DNA of 14,484 nt from CAZUHK01 sp964620345 (GCA_964620345.1 CAZUHK010000068.1:1-14484), one strand, 5' to 3'; numbered from the stretch's first letter, positions 1 through 6,409 are shown. Translations and numbers: made by a program. The notes: generated by a model from the sequence alone, not told the origin.

Positions 1-366
1 ACCCACCCCATCCACCCCACCGACATCGAACGCGCCTTCGCCCACGCCCTGGGCGACGACCTGAACATGCCCGGCGCCCTGGGCGAGTTGAACAAGTGGA
101 TCAATGCGACGGCGCACCCCGCCGATACCGACCGAGCCGCGATGTGGCGAATCGATTCGGTGCTGGGCCTGCTGGCGTCGAGCGCGAAGCCGCAAGCGGC
201 GGACGATGCTGCGATCGACGCCAAAGTCCGCCAACTCGACCAAGCCCGGGCCAACAAGGACTACGCCACGAGCGACGCGATCCGCGACGAACTGACCGCG
301 CAGGGCATCGAGGTTCAGATCGGCCGGGGGGGATCGACCTGGCAGCGGAAGATCAGGGCCGGTTGA
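1..366 (+). CDS. cysS: Cysteine--tRNA ligase, C-terminal part (5' truncated by window edge)
   Basis: The frame is open from base 1 to the TGA at 364-366. It encodes about 121 residues matching the C-terminal end of cysteinyl-tRNA synthetase, the cytoplasmic enzyme that charges tRNA-Cys with cysteine. Recognisable parts are the ALGDDLNMPGAL helix near the start (the family's AL.DDLN.P.AL motif), then the late helical segment with LDQARANKDYATSDAIRDEL, followed by GIEV and the closing GGSTWQRK, the usual last motif (GT.W) of the family. The Rossmann catalytic core with HIGH and KMSKS motifs and the zinc site lie upstream of the window. The reading frame ends intact, so only the left edge is missing. 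The next gene converges on it 26 bp downstream. Confidence 0.93.
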   Translation, partial: THPIHPTDIERAFAHALGDDLNMPGALGELNKWINATAHPADTDRAAMWRIDSVLGLLASSAKPQAADDAAIDAKVRQLDQARANKDYATSDAIRDELTAQGIEVQIGRGGSTWQRKIRAG

Positions 367-375
367 GCGGCCGAC

Positions 376-399
376 CGGTTGACGCCGGGCGATCAACCG
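376..399. terminator. Hairpin between convergent genes (possible shared terminator)
   Basis: A 7-bp perfect stem, cggttga at 376-382 pairing with tcaaccg at 393-399, encloses a 10-base GC-rich loop. It lies between the cysS stop and the minus-strand gene, and its right arm contains that gene's stop codon. There is no long T-run on either side, so it may work as a bidirectional or 3'-stabilising hairpin and not as a classical intrinsic terminator. Confidence 0.4.
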
Positions 400-1779
400 A
401 AGAAATCATCCAACTCCTGGTCTTTGAGCTTCTGGCGGACGCGCTCGATGGCCTGGTCGAGGTCGGCGGGGTGCTGGGAGGCCGGGGCATGTTGTTTGAT
501 CTCGCGTAGCACGTTCATGGCCTTGTCCAACTCGCCGTCGTTCTCCAGGCGCCGGGCTTCACGCAAGCGTTCGGCCAGGCGCTCGCGGGCCGCGTCGTCG
601 GGTTTGGGTGCATCGTCGTCCGGCTCGGCGAAGAGGTTGTCGTCGGGCGCATCGGCATCGTCGTCGGCCGGGGGGGGATTGCCGTTGAGGTCGGTCGCGC
701 CCGGGTCGGCGATGGGGTCGGCGTCATCGGTGTCGTCGGTCGCGGGGATCGTGGCGCGATCGGCGCCGAAGTCTTCGCCGAGCAGCTCGTCGTCGGTGGT
801 GTCGACCGGCGGGGGGGGGATGGGCTGTTCGGGCTTGTCGCCGACGCCGCGGCCGATGATGAACACGGCCGCGGCGATGACGATGGCGAACAGCAGGACG
901 TTGATGCCGATCAGCAGCCAGGTCATTGCGCCGGGTCGGGAGCCGCCGGCCGGCAGCTCGGCGGCGCCGTCGGACTGGCCGAGGGCGCGGACCGTCTCAT
1001 GGCATAGCGGGATGATCCCCTCGCCGAGCTCCATCAGCGAGGTNNNNNNNNNNGTCGGACTGGCCGGCGGTGTTCAGGGTGTCCGGCTCCTCTTCACCGG
1101 TGGCGGTGAGCCAGGCCAGGGCATCGGGCGTGCCGCCAGCGCCGCCCGAGGGCCCCGGGCCGGCGCCGGCTGGTTGGCCTTGGGACTCGGGCTCGGTGCG
1201 CAGGCCCGCGAGGATGGATGAGCCGACCGGCTGGTCGGTCGTGGGCGGCGCCGCGGCCGCGGCCGCCGCGGGGCGCTGTGCGGCACCGGCCTCGGGCCTG
1301 GTCTGGATTGCTTCGTAGGTGCCGGTCTCGGTCATCTTCGGCTGGGGCTGGACGTCGCTGCCCATCGGCGCCAGGCCCAGGTTGTCGCGCAGCTTGGGCG
1401 TGAAGAACACCTCGCCGCATTCACCGCAGTGTTCGTCGGTCTTCTGGCAGTGGGCCCCGCAGGCGTGGCAATAGCCCAGCAGGTGCGCCACGCCCGGCAC
1501 GTTCCGCGCGACCGACCAGAACTGCCGCGTCGTCGGGCCTTTGAGGATCGTGGTCGGCCGGACCTTGCCCTTGTCGATCTGCCTGGTCAGCACGTCGTAC
1601 GAGCAGCCGGGCCGAAACGGGTGATGCCGATCGCGGATGAACCAAGGCCCCATGTGCTGCTGGGTCACCTTCAGCGACAGCGAATCGAAGTACCCGCCGC
1701 ACGCCGCGCAGCGGTCTTCGGGTTCGGTCTGCGTGCTGCCGCAGTAGGGGCAGAGAATCAGTTTGGATGGGTTGGCCAA
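393..1779 (-). CDS. Membrane protein with two zinc ribbons, GYF-like domain and acidic C-terminal region; interrupted by a 10-N gap
   Basis: This is one gene read through an assembly gap (N at 1044-1053); the frame changes across the N run, so the stated gap length cannot be right. The N-terminal part has a CxxC zinc ribbon (C10, C13, C24, C27), a GYF_2-like segment of about residues 44-101 beginning GPWFIRD with a late conserved W, and a second Cys cluster (C104, C107, C111, C118, C121). An Ala/Pro/Gly-rich linker follows. After the gap come one membrane helix (WLLIGINVLLFAIVIAAAVF), a long Asp/Pro-rich acidic stretch and a charged helical C-terminus resembling a TPR or coiled coil. Start: TTG at 1777-1779, because an in-frame TGA lies two codons upstream; a GAGGTG purine block sits just before it. 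No specific function is known to me; a peptide-binding or scaffold role at the inner membrane is an inference from the GYF and zinc modules. Confidence 0.7.
1044..1053. other. Assembly gap (10 N)
   Basis: Ten unknown bases lie inside the zinc-ribbon/GYF gene. The 13-mer gtcggactggccg occurs on both sides, at 969-981 and immediately after the gap at 1054-1066. See the finding on a likely misjoin. Confidence 0.99.
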
Positions 1780-1824
1780 AGCTCACCTCACGGGTGGGGA
1801 TGCCTCACGCCCCGACGAAGCGTC

Positions 1825-1854
1825 AGCATATCGCAGTGTTCGCGGTTGTGCCAA
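1825..1854 (-). promoter_or_regulatory. Sigma70-like promoter for the zinc-ribbon/GYF gene
   Basis: On the minus strand TTGGCA (1854-1849) is followed by 18 bases and TATGCT (1830-1825), about 45 bases before the TTG start. The 176-bp divergent space 1780-1955 contains no gene; it holds this promoter and the opposite-facing antitoxin promoter. Confidence 0.5.
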
Positions 1855-1926
1855 AGGGTTAGACGCGGCGGGGCGGGCGGTTGGTTCGCACGTGGCGAGT
1901 TGGCATGCCGTGCGGACCGCCGACCG

Positions 1927-1955
1927 GTGTCGCGGTGGGATGTGACGGGTAGAAT
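1927..1955 (+). promoter_or_regulatory. Promoter of the toxin-antitoxin operon, leaderless type
   Basis: GTGTCG at 1927-1932, a 17-base spacer, and TAGAAT at 1950-1955. The ATG at 1962 lies 7 bases past the -10 box, where transcription should begin, so the mRNA is probably leaderless. No Shine-Dalgarno sequence precedes the ATG. Confidence 0.5.
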
Positions 1956-1961
1956 ATGGGG

Positions 1962-2144
1962 ATGACTACCAAGCAAAAAGTCGTTGCCGCCCTCCGCGAT
2001 CTGCCGGACGATGCGTCCTACGAGGACGCGATTGAGCGGCTGGTGTTTCTCGCGAAGGTCGAGCGGGGCATCCACCAGGCCGACACCGGGCAGACGATCA
2101 CACACCAACAGTTGAAGCGGCGGATGGCGCAGTGGCTCAAGTAA
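1962..2144 (+). CDS. Small antitoxin of a type II toxin-antitoxin pair
   Basis: The protein has 60 residues: a Lys-rich start (MTTKQKVV), then LRDLPDDASYEDAIERLVFL, an acidic/hydrophobic helix, KVERGIHQADTGQTITHQQL and a terminal W. The LPDDA..EDAIERL pattern followed by a Gly-x-Thr-Ile-x-His segment is typical of small RelB/ParD-type antitoxins encoded directly before ParE/RelE toxins; I cannot name the Pfam family with certainty. Such proteins bind and neutralise the toxin and usually repress their own promoter. ATG 1962 is preferred over the in-frame ATG 1956 because the -10 box ends at 1955, so the upstream codon could hardly be transcribed. The toxin reading frame begins inside its last codons. 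Confidence 0.7.
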   Translation: MTTKQKVVAALRDLPDDASYEDAIERLVFLAKVERGIHQADTGQTITHQQLKRRMAQWLK

Positions 2145-2434
2145 GGTGAACCGTCCAGGCCGCGGACGACCTGGCTTGCATCACCCAGTTTATCTCGAGA
2201 GACTCGCCTCACTACGCCGCGTTGTTCGCTCATCGCATCGTCACCGCGGTCAGCCGGCTGGAGACGTTTGCCGGGGCGGGCCGAATTGTCCCCGAGTTTG
2301 AGGACGAATCGATCCGCGAGATCATCGTGGGCGACTACCGCGTGGTGTATCGGCGTCGCGACGATGTCTGCGAAATCCTGACCGTGTGGCACGGCGCACG
2401 GCCGCTCGAGGTGGGGCGCGACTTGCGTTCATAG
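2132..2434 (+). pseudogene. ParE/RelE-family toxin with an in-frame TGA at codon 6
   Basis: From GTG 2132, which overlaps the last codons of the antitoxin, the frame reads MAQVR-stop-TVQAADDLACI and then stays open to TAG 2432-2434. It matches the ParE/RelE toxin fold: DDLACITQFISRDSPHYA (helix 1), GRIVPEF, IREIIVGDYRVVYR and ILTVWHGARPL. These toxins are small proteins poisoning gyrase (ParE) or cleaving translated mRNA (RelE). The TGA at 2147-2149 sits where the family has Trp (VRW), so one G-to-A change from TGG explains it. The longest open piece with a possible start is 2222-2434 from TTG (70 aa), which would lack the first strand and most of helix 1. It could be a decayed toxin, a sequencing error or a reinitiated short form. 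A toxin-dead, antitoxin-intact pair is a plausible decay state. Confidence 0.75.
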
Positions 2435-2460
2435 CCCGACATCGCCCGCCCGGTTGTGCT

Positions 2461-2489
2461 TTGTCGCCGCCGATGGCCGATCATACAAT
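2461..2489 (+). promoter_or_regulatory. Sigma70-like promoter of the aminotransferase gene
   Basis: TTGTCG at 2461-2466, a 17-base spacer and TACAAT at 2484-2489. Predicted transcription start is near 2496, giving a leader of about 24 bases. The only Shine-Dalgarno-like sequence is a weak AAGG 7 bases before the ATG. Confidence 0.6.
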
Positions 2490-2519
2490 CCGCACCGCTC
2501 TCCTGCCCAAGGCCACGCC

Positions 2520-3734
2520 ATGAAGATCGAAGTCGCCAATCGCATCACCCGTCTGCCGCCGTACATGCTCGGTCGGCTCAAGCAGTTGACCTACGACAAG
2601 CGCAAGGCCGGCTTCGATGTGATCGACCTGAACATGGGCAACCCCAACGATCCCACCCCCCCGGCGATCGTCGAGAAGCTGGCCGAGGCCGCGAGCGATC
2701 TGCGCAACCAGCGCTACTCGGCCTCCAAGGGCGTGTTCAACCTCCGCCGCGAGGTCGCCCGCAAGTACAAACGCATCTGGGGCGTCGATCTGGACCCCGA
2801 GAGCGAAGTCGTCGCGTGCATCGGCTCCAAAGAGGGCTTTAGTCACATGATGCTCGCGCTGCTGGGCCCCGGCGACACCGCGATCGTGGGCGACCCGGCC
2901 TTCCAGATCCATACCTACGCCGTGGCCCTGGCCGGCGGCAACGTCATCAAGGTGCCCCTGGGCAACGACGAGGCCTTCCTCGCGCGTATCGAAGACGTCT
3001 GCGAGCACCTGTACCCCAAGCCCAAGGTGCTCATCCTCAACTACCCGCACAACCCGACCACCATCACCGTCGAGCTGCCCTTCTGGGAAAAGGTGGTGGA
3101 CCTGGCCAATCGGCACGGCGTGATGATCGTCAGCGACTTCGCCTACGGCGAGACGACTTTTGACGGCTACCGGGCGCCCAGCTTCATGCAGGCCGCGGGG
3201 GCACGCGACGTGGGTGTCGAGTTTCTCACCATGAGCAAGGCCTACAACATGGCCGGCTGGCGCATCGGCTTTTGCGTGGGCAACCCGCAGATGCTCAACG
3301 CCCTGTGTACCGTCAAGGGCTACTACGACTACGGCATCTTCCAGGCGGTGCAGATCGCCTCGATCATCGCGATGCGCGAGCACGATCAGGCGGTGCAGCA
3401 ACAAGCCGCGATCTATCAGAAGCGGCGGGACGTGCTGGTCGAGCAGTGCCGCAAGATCGGCTGGAACGTCGACCCGCCCAAGGGCACGATGTTCATCTGG
3501 GCCCGGGTCGCCGACGAACACCTGGCGAAGTACGGCGGGTCGACCATCGACCTGTGCCTGGACCTGATCGACCGGGCCGAGGTCGCCATGTGCCCCGGCG
3601 GGGCATTCGGCGAGCTGGGCGAGGGGTACGTGCGCATCGCCATGGTCGAGAACGAACAGCGCATCCGCCAGGCCTTCCGCCAGCTCGACCGCGTGCTCAA
3701 CAAGGGCCACGAACGCATCAAGCAGCGGGCGTAG
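2520..3734 (+). CDS. alaC: PLP-dependent class I/II aminotransferase, AlaC-like (glutamate-pyruvate aminotransferase)
   Basis: The protein has 404 residues, about the length of E. coli AlaC, and follows it along the whole chain: RLPPYMLGRLKQL and DLNMGNPNDPTPP at the N-terminus, YSASKGVFNLRR, IGSKEGFSHMMLALL, LNYPHNPTT, VSDFAYGETTFDGY, the PLP-lysine motif TMSKAYNMAGWRIGF with Lys240 as Schiff-base residue, and PGGAFGELGEGYVRIA with the substrate-carboxylate Arg. The enzyme transfers the amino group between glutamate and pyruvate in the cytoplasm; the closely related LL-diaminopimelate aminotransferases of lysine synthesis are the main alternative, so the fold is certain and the exact substrate less so. 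ATG 2520 fits the conserved N-terminus and the promoter at 2461-2489. The gene stands alone, with 338 bp to the next, convergent gene. Confidence 0.85.
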   Translation: MKIEVANRITRLPPYMLGRLKQLTYDKRKAGFDVIDLNMGNPNDPTPPAIVEKLAEAASDLRNQRYSASKGVFNLRREVARKYKRIWGVDLDPESEVVACIGSKEGFSHMMLALLGPGDTAIVGDPAFQIHTYAVALAGGNVIKVPLGNDEAFLARIEDVCEHLYPKPKVLILNYPHNPTTITVELPFWEKVVDLANRHGVMIVSDFAYGETTFDGYRAPSFMQAAGARDVGVEFLTMSKAYNMAGWRIGFCVGNPQMLNALCTVKGYYDYGIFQAVQIASIIAMREHDQAVQQQAAIYQKRRDVLVEQCRKIGWNVDPPKGTMFIWARVADEHLAKYGGSTIDLCLDLIDRAEVAMCPGGAFGELGEGYVRIAMVENEQRIRQAFRQLDRVLNKGHERIKQRA

Positions 3735-3766
3735 GGGCACGCTCGCGGGCTTTTTCGGGGGCCTTT

Positions 3767-3783
3767 GAGCTTCGGTGAAGTTC
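3767..3783 (+). terminator. Hairpin downstream of the aminotransferase
   Basis: 7-bp stem with loop ggt, starting about 33 bases after the stop codon. It lacks a T-tail after the stem; the T5 run lies before it. A weak terminator candidate. Confidence 0.3.
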
Positions 3784-3895
3784 AGCGGGGCCGTTCGGCG
3801 CGCCGGGTCCGCGCCAGACCATCGCCCGTCAGAGCATATCAAGGCGTCGGCCCTGACAATCTTGGTCCATCGTCGAAAACAGGGGAGTTGAATAG

Positions 3896-3933
3896 GAGAC
3901 AACGATTCTGTCGCGACAGACCCCGATTGTCTC
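3896..3933. repeat. Nested inverted repeat around a 12-bp perfect palindrome
   Basis: The outer arms gagacaa (3896-3902) and ttgtctc (3927-3933) enclose the perfect palindrome ctgtcgcgacag (3908-3919). The unpaired flanks are 5 and 7 bases. It could form a cruciform or an RNA stem, or be a dimer-binding site; its position between convergent genes argues against a promoter operator. Confidence 0.55.
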
Positions 3934-4038
3934 AATGTTTGGCCGCTAATCCAAAAGATTCACCAAAACTTCTGTGTTCTTTGCGGCCGCGGCGGTGAAT
4001 CATCCGGGGTAGATGGATACCCCAGCCCTGCTTTTTGT

Positions 4039-4066
4039 CAATGACAACCGACCAATGACCACTGAC
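4039..4066. repeat. Heptamer tandem repeat, four units
   Basis: Four consecutive 7-base units: caatgac, aaccgac, caatgac, cactgac; each ends in GAC. The array lies directly before the end of the minus-strand gene at 4073. Confidence 0.7.
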
Positions 4067-4072
4067 TATTGC

Positions 4073-4609
4073 TCACCCGTGCTGGCGGAGCGCAAGGATC
4101 AGTTCGACCTTGCCGACATGTTCTTCGAGGCGGCGGGCGATCTCGCCGGCGCCCAGGCCTTCGTCGGCCAACTGGTAGACGTTGCGCGTCAGCGGGTCGG
4201 CGTCGGGCGCGGCGGACGGTGGATCAGCCGAGCCGTTGTCGGTCGGGTCTTCGGCGGGCCCCGACGGGCCGGCTCGCTCGCCGCCGAGCGCTGCGATGCG
4301 TTGGTCGGCCTGATCGATGAGCTGTTCCAGCCGGCGGCTCTTGGCGTCGAGCTGGGCGGAGAACTGGCGCGTCACATCTTCAAGTTCGACCATCATCGAG
4401 CGCAGGTCGTTCTTCATCGCGTTGACCTGCCGGTCGCGCTCGATCTTCTGCCGCGGGTCGATCTGCTGGGTCTTGCTCAGGCGCTTGCGGAAGTTGTACA
4501 TCACGATCGTCAGCAGCAGCAGCACGCCGGCCACCATGAGCACGTTGCCGAACGTATTGTCCTTGCCGCCGTCGTCGGTCGCCGCCAGCAGGATCAGCAG
4601 GTCGATCAT
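4073..4609 (-). CDS. Small membrane-anchored coiled-coil protein with C-terminal HTH-like segment (DUF2802/DUF6115-like)
   Basis: The protein has 178 residues: a short hydrophobic N-terminus, one clear membrane helix (about residues 21-39, NVLMVAGVLLLLTIVMYNF) followed by basic RKRLSK, a charged helical region of about 50-107 likely to form a coiled coil, a Pro/Asp-rich linker, and a C-terminal block at 143-176 (VYQLADEGLGAGEIARRL then GKVELILALRQ). That last block resembles the HTH-like end of DUF2802/DUF6115 proteins, some of which lie in flagellar clusters; no flagellar gene is visible here, so I assign no function. Its ATG (4607-4609) overlaps the upstream TGA by four bases (ATGA), implying translational coupling with the LarC-domain gene. 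The cytoplasmic coiled coil suggests a self-associating membrane adaptor (inference). Confidence 0.7.
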   Translation of the reverse strand: MIDLLILLAATDDGGKDNTFGNVLMVAGVLLLLTIVMYNFRKRLSKTQQIDPRQKIERDRQVNAMKNDLRSMMVELEDVTRQFSAQLDAKSRRLEQLIDQADQRIAALGGERAGPSGPAEDPTDNGSADPPSAAPDADPLTRNVYQLADEGLGAGEIARRLEEHVGKVELILALRQHG

Positions 4610-5064
4610 TGCTCACCCCCGGCGTGCCAGGCGGCCAGCGCGGCGTCGATGACGCGGCGCGGCGACACGCCGTGCGACTTCGCGGCGGCCGCGGCGTCGT
4701 CGAACTCGACCTTCGCCACCACGTCACGTCCATCGAGCCGGCCAACCTTCACGCGGATCGACCCATAGGGCGTGGCCGCCGTCTCGTGCCGGCGCTCGGT
4801 GACCCGCCTCACGCACAGCCGCATCCGCACGCCGAAGCTGCCGGTCAGCTCGATCATGCATCCGGCGAGGCGATCGGCGTCGGCCTCGGTGGCCAGCGCC
4901 GCGAGCGTCACGCCCGGCCGGCCCTTCTTCATCGTGATCGGCATCGCCCAGGCGTCCAGCGCCCCTTCGGCCAGCAGCGTGCCGATCGCATCACCGACCA
5001 CCTCGCCCGATGCATCGTCGAGGTTGGCTTCGATCTGCACGACTTGGGTGGGCGGCTGATCCAT
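4606..5064 (-). CDS. Stand-alone LarC C-terminal domain protein (nickel-pincer cofactor family, DUF111)
   Basis: The protein has 152 residues aligning only with the C-terminal third of LarC, the CTP-dependent nickel insertase that completes the nickel-pincer nucleotide cofactor of lactate racemase and relatives. Visible motifs are EANLDD (12-17) with GE shortly after, PITMKKGRPG (42-51), the GVRMRL strand, TPYGSIRVKVG (98-108), and the last helix after HGVSPRRVIDAAL. Full LarC is about 400 residues; its N-terminal domain is absent, and tilS lies divergently upstream, so this is not a split ORF. In some lactobacilli LarC is made as two pieces by programmed frameshifting, and the C-terminal piece binds CTP. 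Start: ATG 5062-5064, from which the family match begins almost at once. It heads an operon with the 4073-4609 gene. No larA, larB or larE is in the window, so the role is open. Confidence 0.85.
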   Translation of the reverse strand: MDQPPTQVVQIEANLDDASGEVVGDAIGTLLAEGALDAWAMPITMKKGRPGVTLAALATEADADRLAGCMIELTGSFGVRMRLCVRRVTERRHETAATPYGSIRVKVGRLDGRDVVAKVEFDDAAAAAKSHGVSPRRVIDAALAAWHAGGEQ

Positions 5065-5092
5065 CCGCGGCTCGCTCGGCCCCTTTGCGGTT

Positions 5093-5098
5093 TATCAT
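5093..5098 (+). promoter_or_regulatory. -10 element of tilS, leaderless type
   Basis: TATCAT ends 7 bases before ATG 5106, the same spacing as at the antitoxin gene. I see no convincing -35 hexamer 16-18 bases upstream. Confidence 0.45.
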
Positions 5099-5105
5099 GG
5101 GCGAC

Positions 5106-6128
5106 ATGACGGGCAACGCGCTCATGGTAATTCGCCGGCACACCTTCGTCATCTGCCTCGACGCGGGGCTGAGGCGTTGCGGCGTCGAACCGGGCGATCG
5201 GCTGGTGCTCGCCGTCAGCGGCGGGGCCGACTCCACCGCCCTGGTGCTGGGCGCGGCGGCGCTGGCGACGCTCGACAAGTGGCGGCTCGACCTGCACGTC
5301 GCGCACGTGCATCACCACCTGCGCGACGACGCCGACGGCGATGCGGCGTTCGTTCAGCGGCTGGCCGCTGAATGGTCGCTGCCGTTTCACCGGCGTGATG
5401 TGCATCCGCGGGGCAAGGCCGGCAACCTCGAGGCCGTCGCGCGGCGGATGCGGTACGACGCCCTGCTGAACGTGGCGCAACGGATCGACGCCGATGCGAT
5501 CGCCACGGCGCATCACGCCGACGATCAGTTGGAGACGATGCTGATGCGCCTGATGCGTGGTACGTCGGTCGCGGGGCTTTCGGGCATGGCGCCGCGGCGC
5601 AAGCTTGGCGATCGGCGGCTGGTGCGGCCGATGCTCCGCATCGACGCCGTGCTGCCGCGGCATCTGCTGGAGACGGTCGGGCAGGCGTGGTGCGAAGATG
5701 ACACCAACCATGCGATGGACCGCACGCGGGCGCGGTTGCGGGAGCAGGTGTTGCCGGTGCTGCGATCGTTGCGACCCGACGCCGCGGCCAAGGCGGTGCA
5801 CGCCGCCGATCAACTCCGCCAGGCCCGCGCCGTGTTGCGACGCCTCGAACGCGACGCGGCCGACCGACTGCTGATCCGCAACGGCGAGGTTTTCACGATC
5901 GAACGTGCGGCGCTGCGCGAGCGGAACCGCATCATCGCGACCGGCGTGGTGCGCCGCGCCTGCCGGCGGCTGGGCGTGCCCGGCGATCGGCTGGGTCGCA
6001 AGCTCGCCGGCGCCATCGCCGCCGCGGCGTGCGATGCGAGCAACGAACCCCGCCGCTTCGATCTCGCCGGCGGCGTCACCGCCCACGTCGATGCGACGCG
6101 GTTGCGGCTGGGCCCCTGGGCCCACTGA
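5106..6128 (+). CDS. tilS: tRNA(Ile)-lysidine synthase, short form
   Basis: TilS attaches lysine to C34 of the CAU-anticodon tRNA-Ile with ATP, so that the tRNA reads AUA and is charged with isoleucine. The 340-residue protein has the N-type ATP pyrophosphatase PP-loop SGGADS (38-43), the VHHHLRDDADGDA segment (68-80), NLEAVARRMRYDAL (107-120), and the signature HHADDQLETMLMRLMRGTSVAGLSGM (136-161), then WCEDDTN and the RLREQVLPVL helix. It ends about 100 residues earlier than long E. coli-type TilS, which carries an extra C-terminal domain; short forms are normal in several phyla. ATG 5106 is preferred to ATG 5097 because the -10 box TATCAT overlaps the latter. A divergent 41-bp gap separates it from the LarC-domain gene, and thiS follows 31 bp downstream. 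Confidence 0.92.
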   Translation: MTGNALMVIRRHTFVICLDAGLRRCGVEPGDRLVLAVSGGADSTALVLGAAALATLDKWRLDLHVAHVHHHLRDDADGDAAFVQRLAAEWSLPFHRRDVHPRGKAGNLEAVARRMRYDALLNVAQRIDADAIATAHHADDQLETMLMRLMRGTSVAGLSGMAPRRKLGDRRLVRPMLRIDAVLPRHLLETVGQAWCEDDTNHAMDRTRARLREQVLPVLRSLRPDAAAKAVHAADQLRQARAVLRRLERDAADRLLIRNGEVFTIERAALRERNRIIATGVVRRACRRLGVPGDRLGRKLAGAIAAAACDASNEPRRFDLAGGVTAHVDATRLRLGPWAH

Positions 6129-6153
6129 AACCCCCGCCCCGCCCTGCTATCAT
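6125..6153 (+). promoter_or_regulatory. Promoter of thiS, leaderless type
   Basis: CTGAAA at 6125-6130 (overlapping the tilS stop), a 17-base spacer and TATCAT at 6148-6153. The ATG at 6160 is 6 bases past the -10 box, so the predicted transcript starts at or beside the start codon. Confidence 0.55.
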
Positions 6154-6159
6154 CGGGGC

Positions 6160-6366
6160 ATGAAGCTCATCATCAACGGCGAAGAAAAGACCATCGGCGC
6201 CGATGGGGAACTGAGCGTCGAGCGGCTCATCAGCGAGCTGGGCATGACCGGCGCGCCCTGCGCGGTCGAGGTCAACCGGCAGGTCGTGCCCAAGCGGCGC
6301 CACGCCGAGCACCGTCTGGGCGAAGGCGACCAGGTCGAGATCGTCTCCCTCGTGGGCGGCGGCTGA
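6160..6366 (+). CDS. thiS: Sulfur carrier protein ThiS
   Basis: This is a 68-residue ubiquitin-fold protein that opens with MKLIINGEEK and ends in the required C-terminal di-glycine (here GGG). The terminal Gly is adenylylated, converted to a thiocarboxylate and used by ThiG as sulfur donor for the thiazole ring of thiamin. Internal family features are LSVERLISELG (18-28), CAVEVNRQVVPK (34-45) and GDQVEIVSLVGGG at the end. The length is typical for ThiS, and the thiG gene directly downstream confirms the assignment over MoaD. No activating ThiF or sulfurtransferase is in the window. There is no Shine-Dalgarno site; the promoter at 6125-6153 places transcription start at the ATG. Confidence 0.93.
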   Translation: MKLIINGEEKTIGADGELSVERLISELGMTGAPCAVEVNRQVVPKRRHAEHRLGEGDQVEIVSLVGGG

Positions 6367-6370
6367 AGGC

Positions 6371-6401
6371 ATTTTGGATTGGCGATTTTGGATTGTCGAT
6401 T
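6371..6401. repeat. Heptamer-based tandem repeat between thiS and thiG
   Basis: Two 14-base units, attttggattggcg (6371-6384) and attttggattgtcg (6385-6398), differ at one base, and a partial attg follows. Each 14-mer is two 7-base subunits beginning ATT. It fills most of the 43-bp thiS-thiG gap. Confidence 0.75.
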
Positions 6402-6409
6402 GACGGACC

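Larger units (their letters stand above)
3735..4072. other. Intergenic space between convergent genes, dyad-rich, no gene seen
   Basis: No convincing coding frame. From left: a T5 run after the aminotransferase, a 7-bp hairpin (gagcttc 3767-3773 with gaagttc 3777-3783, one G-T pair), a nested dyad at 3896-3933, an 8-bp inverted repeat (gattcacc 3957-3964 with ggtgaatc 3994-4001), a 6-bp hairpin (ggggta 4006-4011 with tacccc 4018-4023), and a heptamer array at 4039-4066. The hairpins probably serve as transcription ends for the two converging units. Confidence 0.6.

Noticed and set aside
379..1221. 280-residue Ser-rich open frame on the plus strand
   Set aside because: Antisense to the zinc-ribbon gene and crossing the N gap; Ser-rich because it reads Asp/Glu-rich codons backwards.
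2147..2149. TGA read as Trp or selenocysteine in the toxin
   Set aside because: TGA is used as a normal stop by several genes in the window and no selenocysteine insertion structure is evident.
2481..3935. 484-residue open frame on the minus strand
   Set aside because: Antisense to the aminotransferase, which has full family motifs; the opposite frame is a high-GC codon shadow with no recognisable domain.
4068..4621. Shared attgctcaccc at both minus-strand gene ends
   Set aside because: A short match at stop codons in GC-rich sequence; probably chance.
4929..6125. 398-residue open frame on the minus strand
   Set aside because: Antisense to tilS; His/Arg/Pro-rich composition, no domain, and it runs through the divergent promoter.
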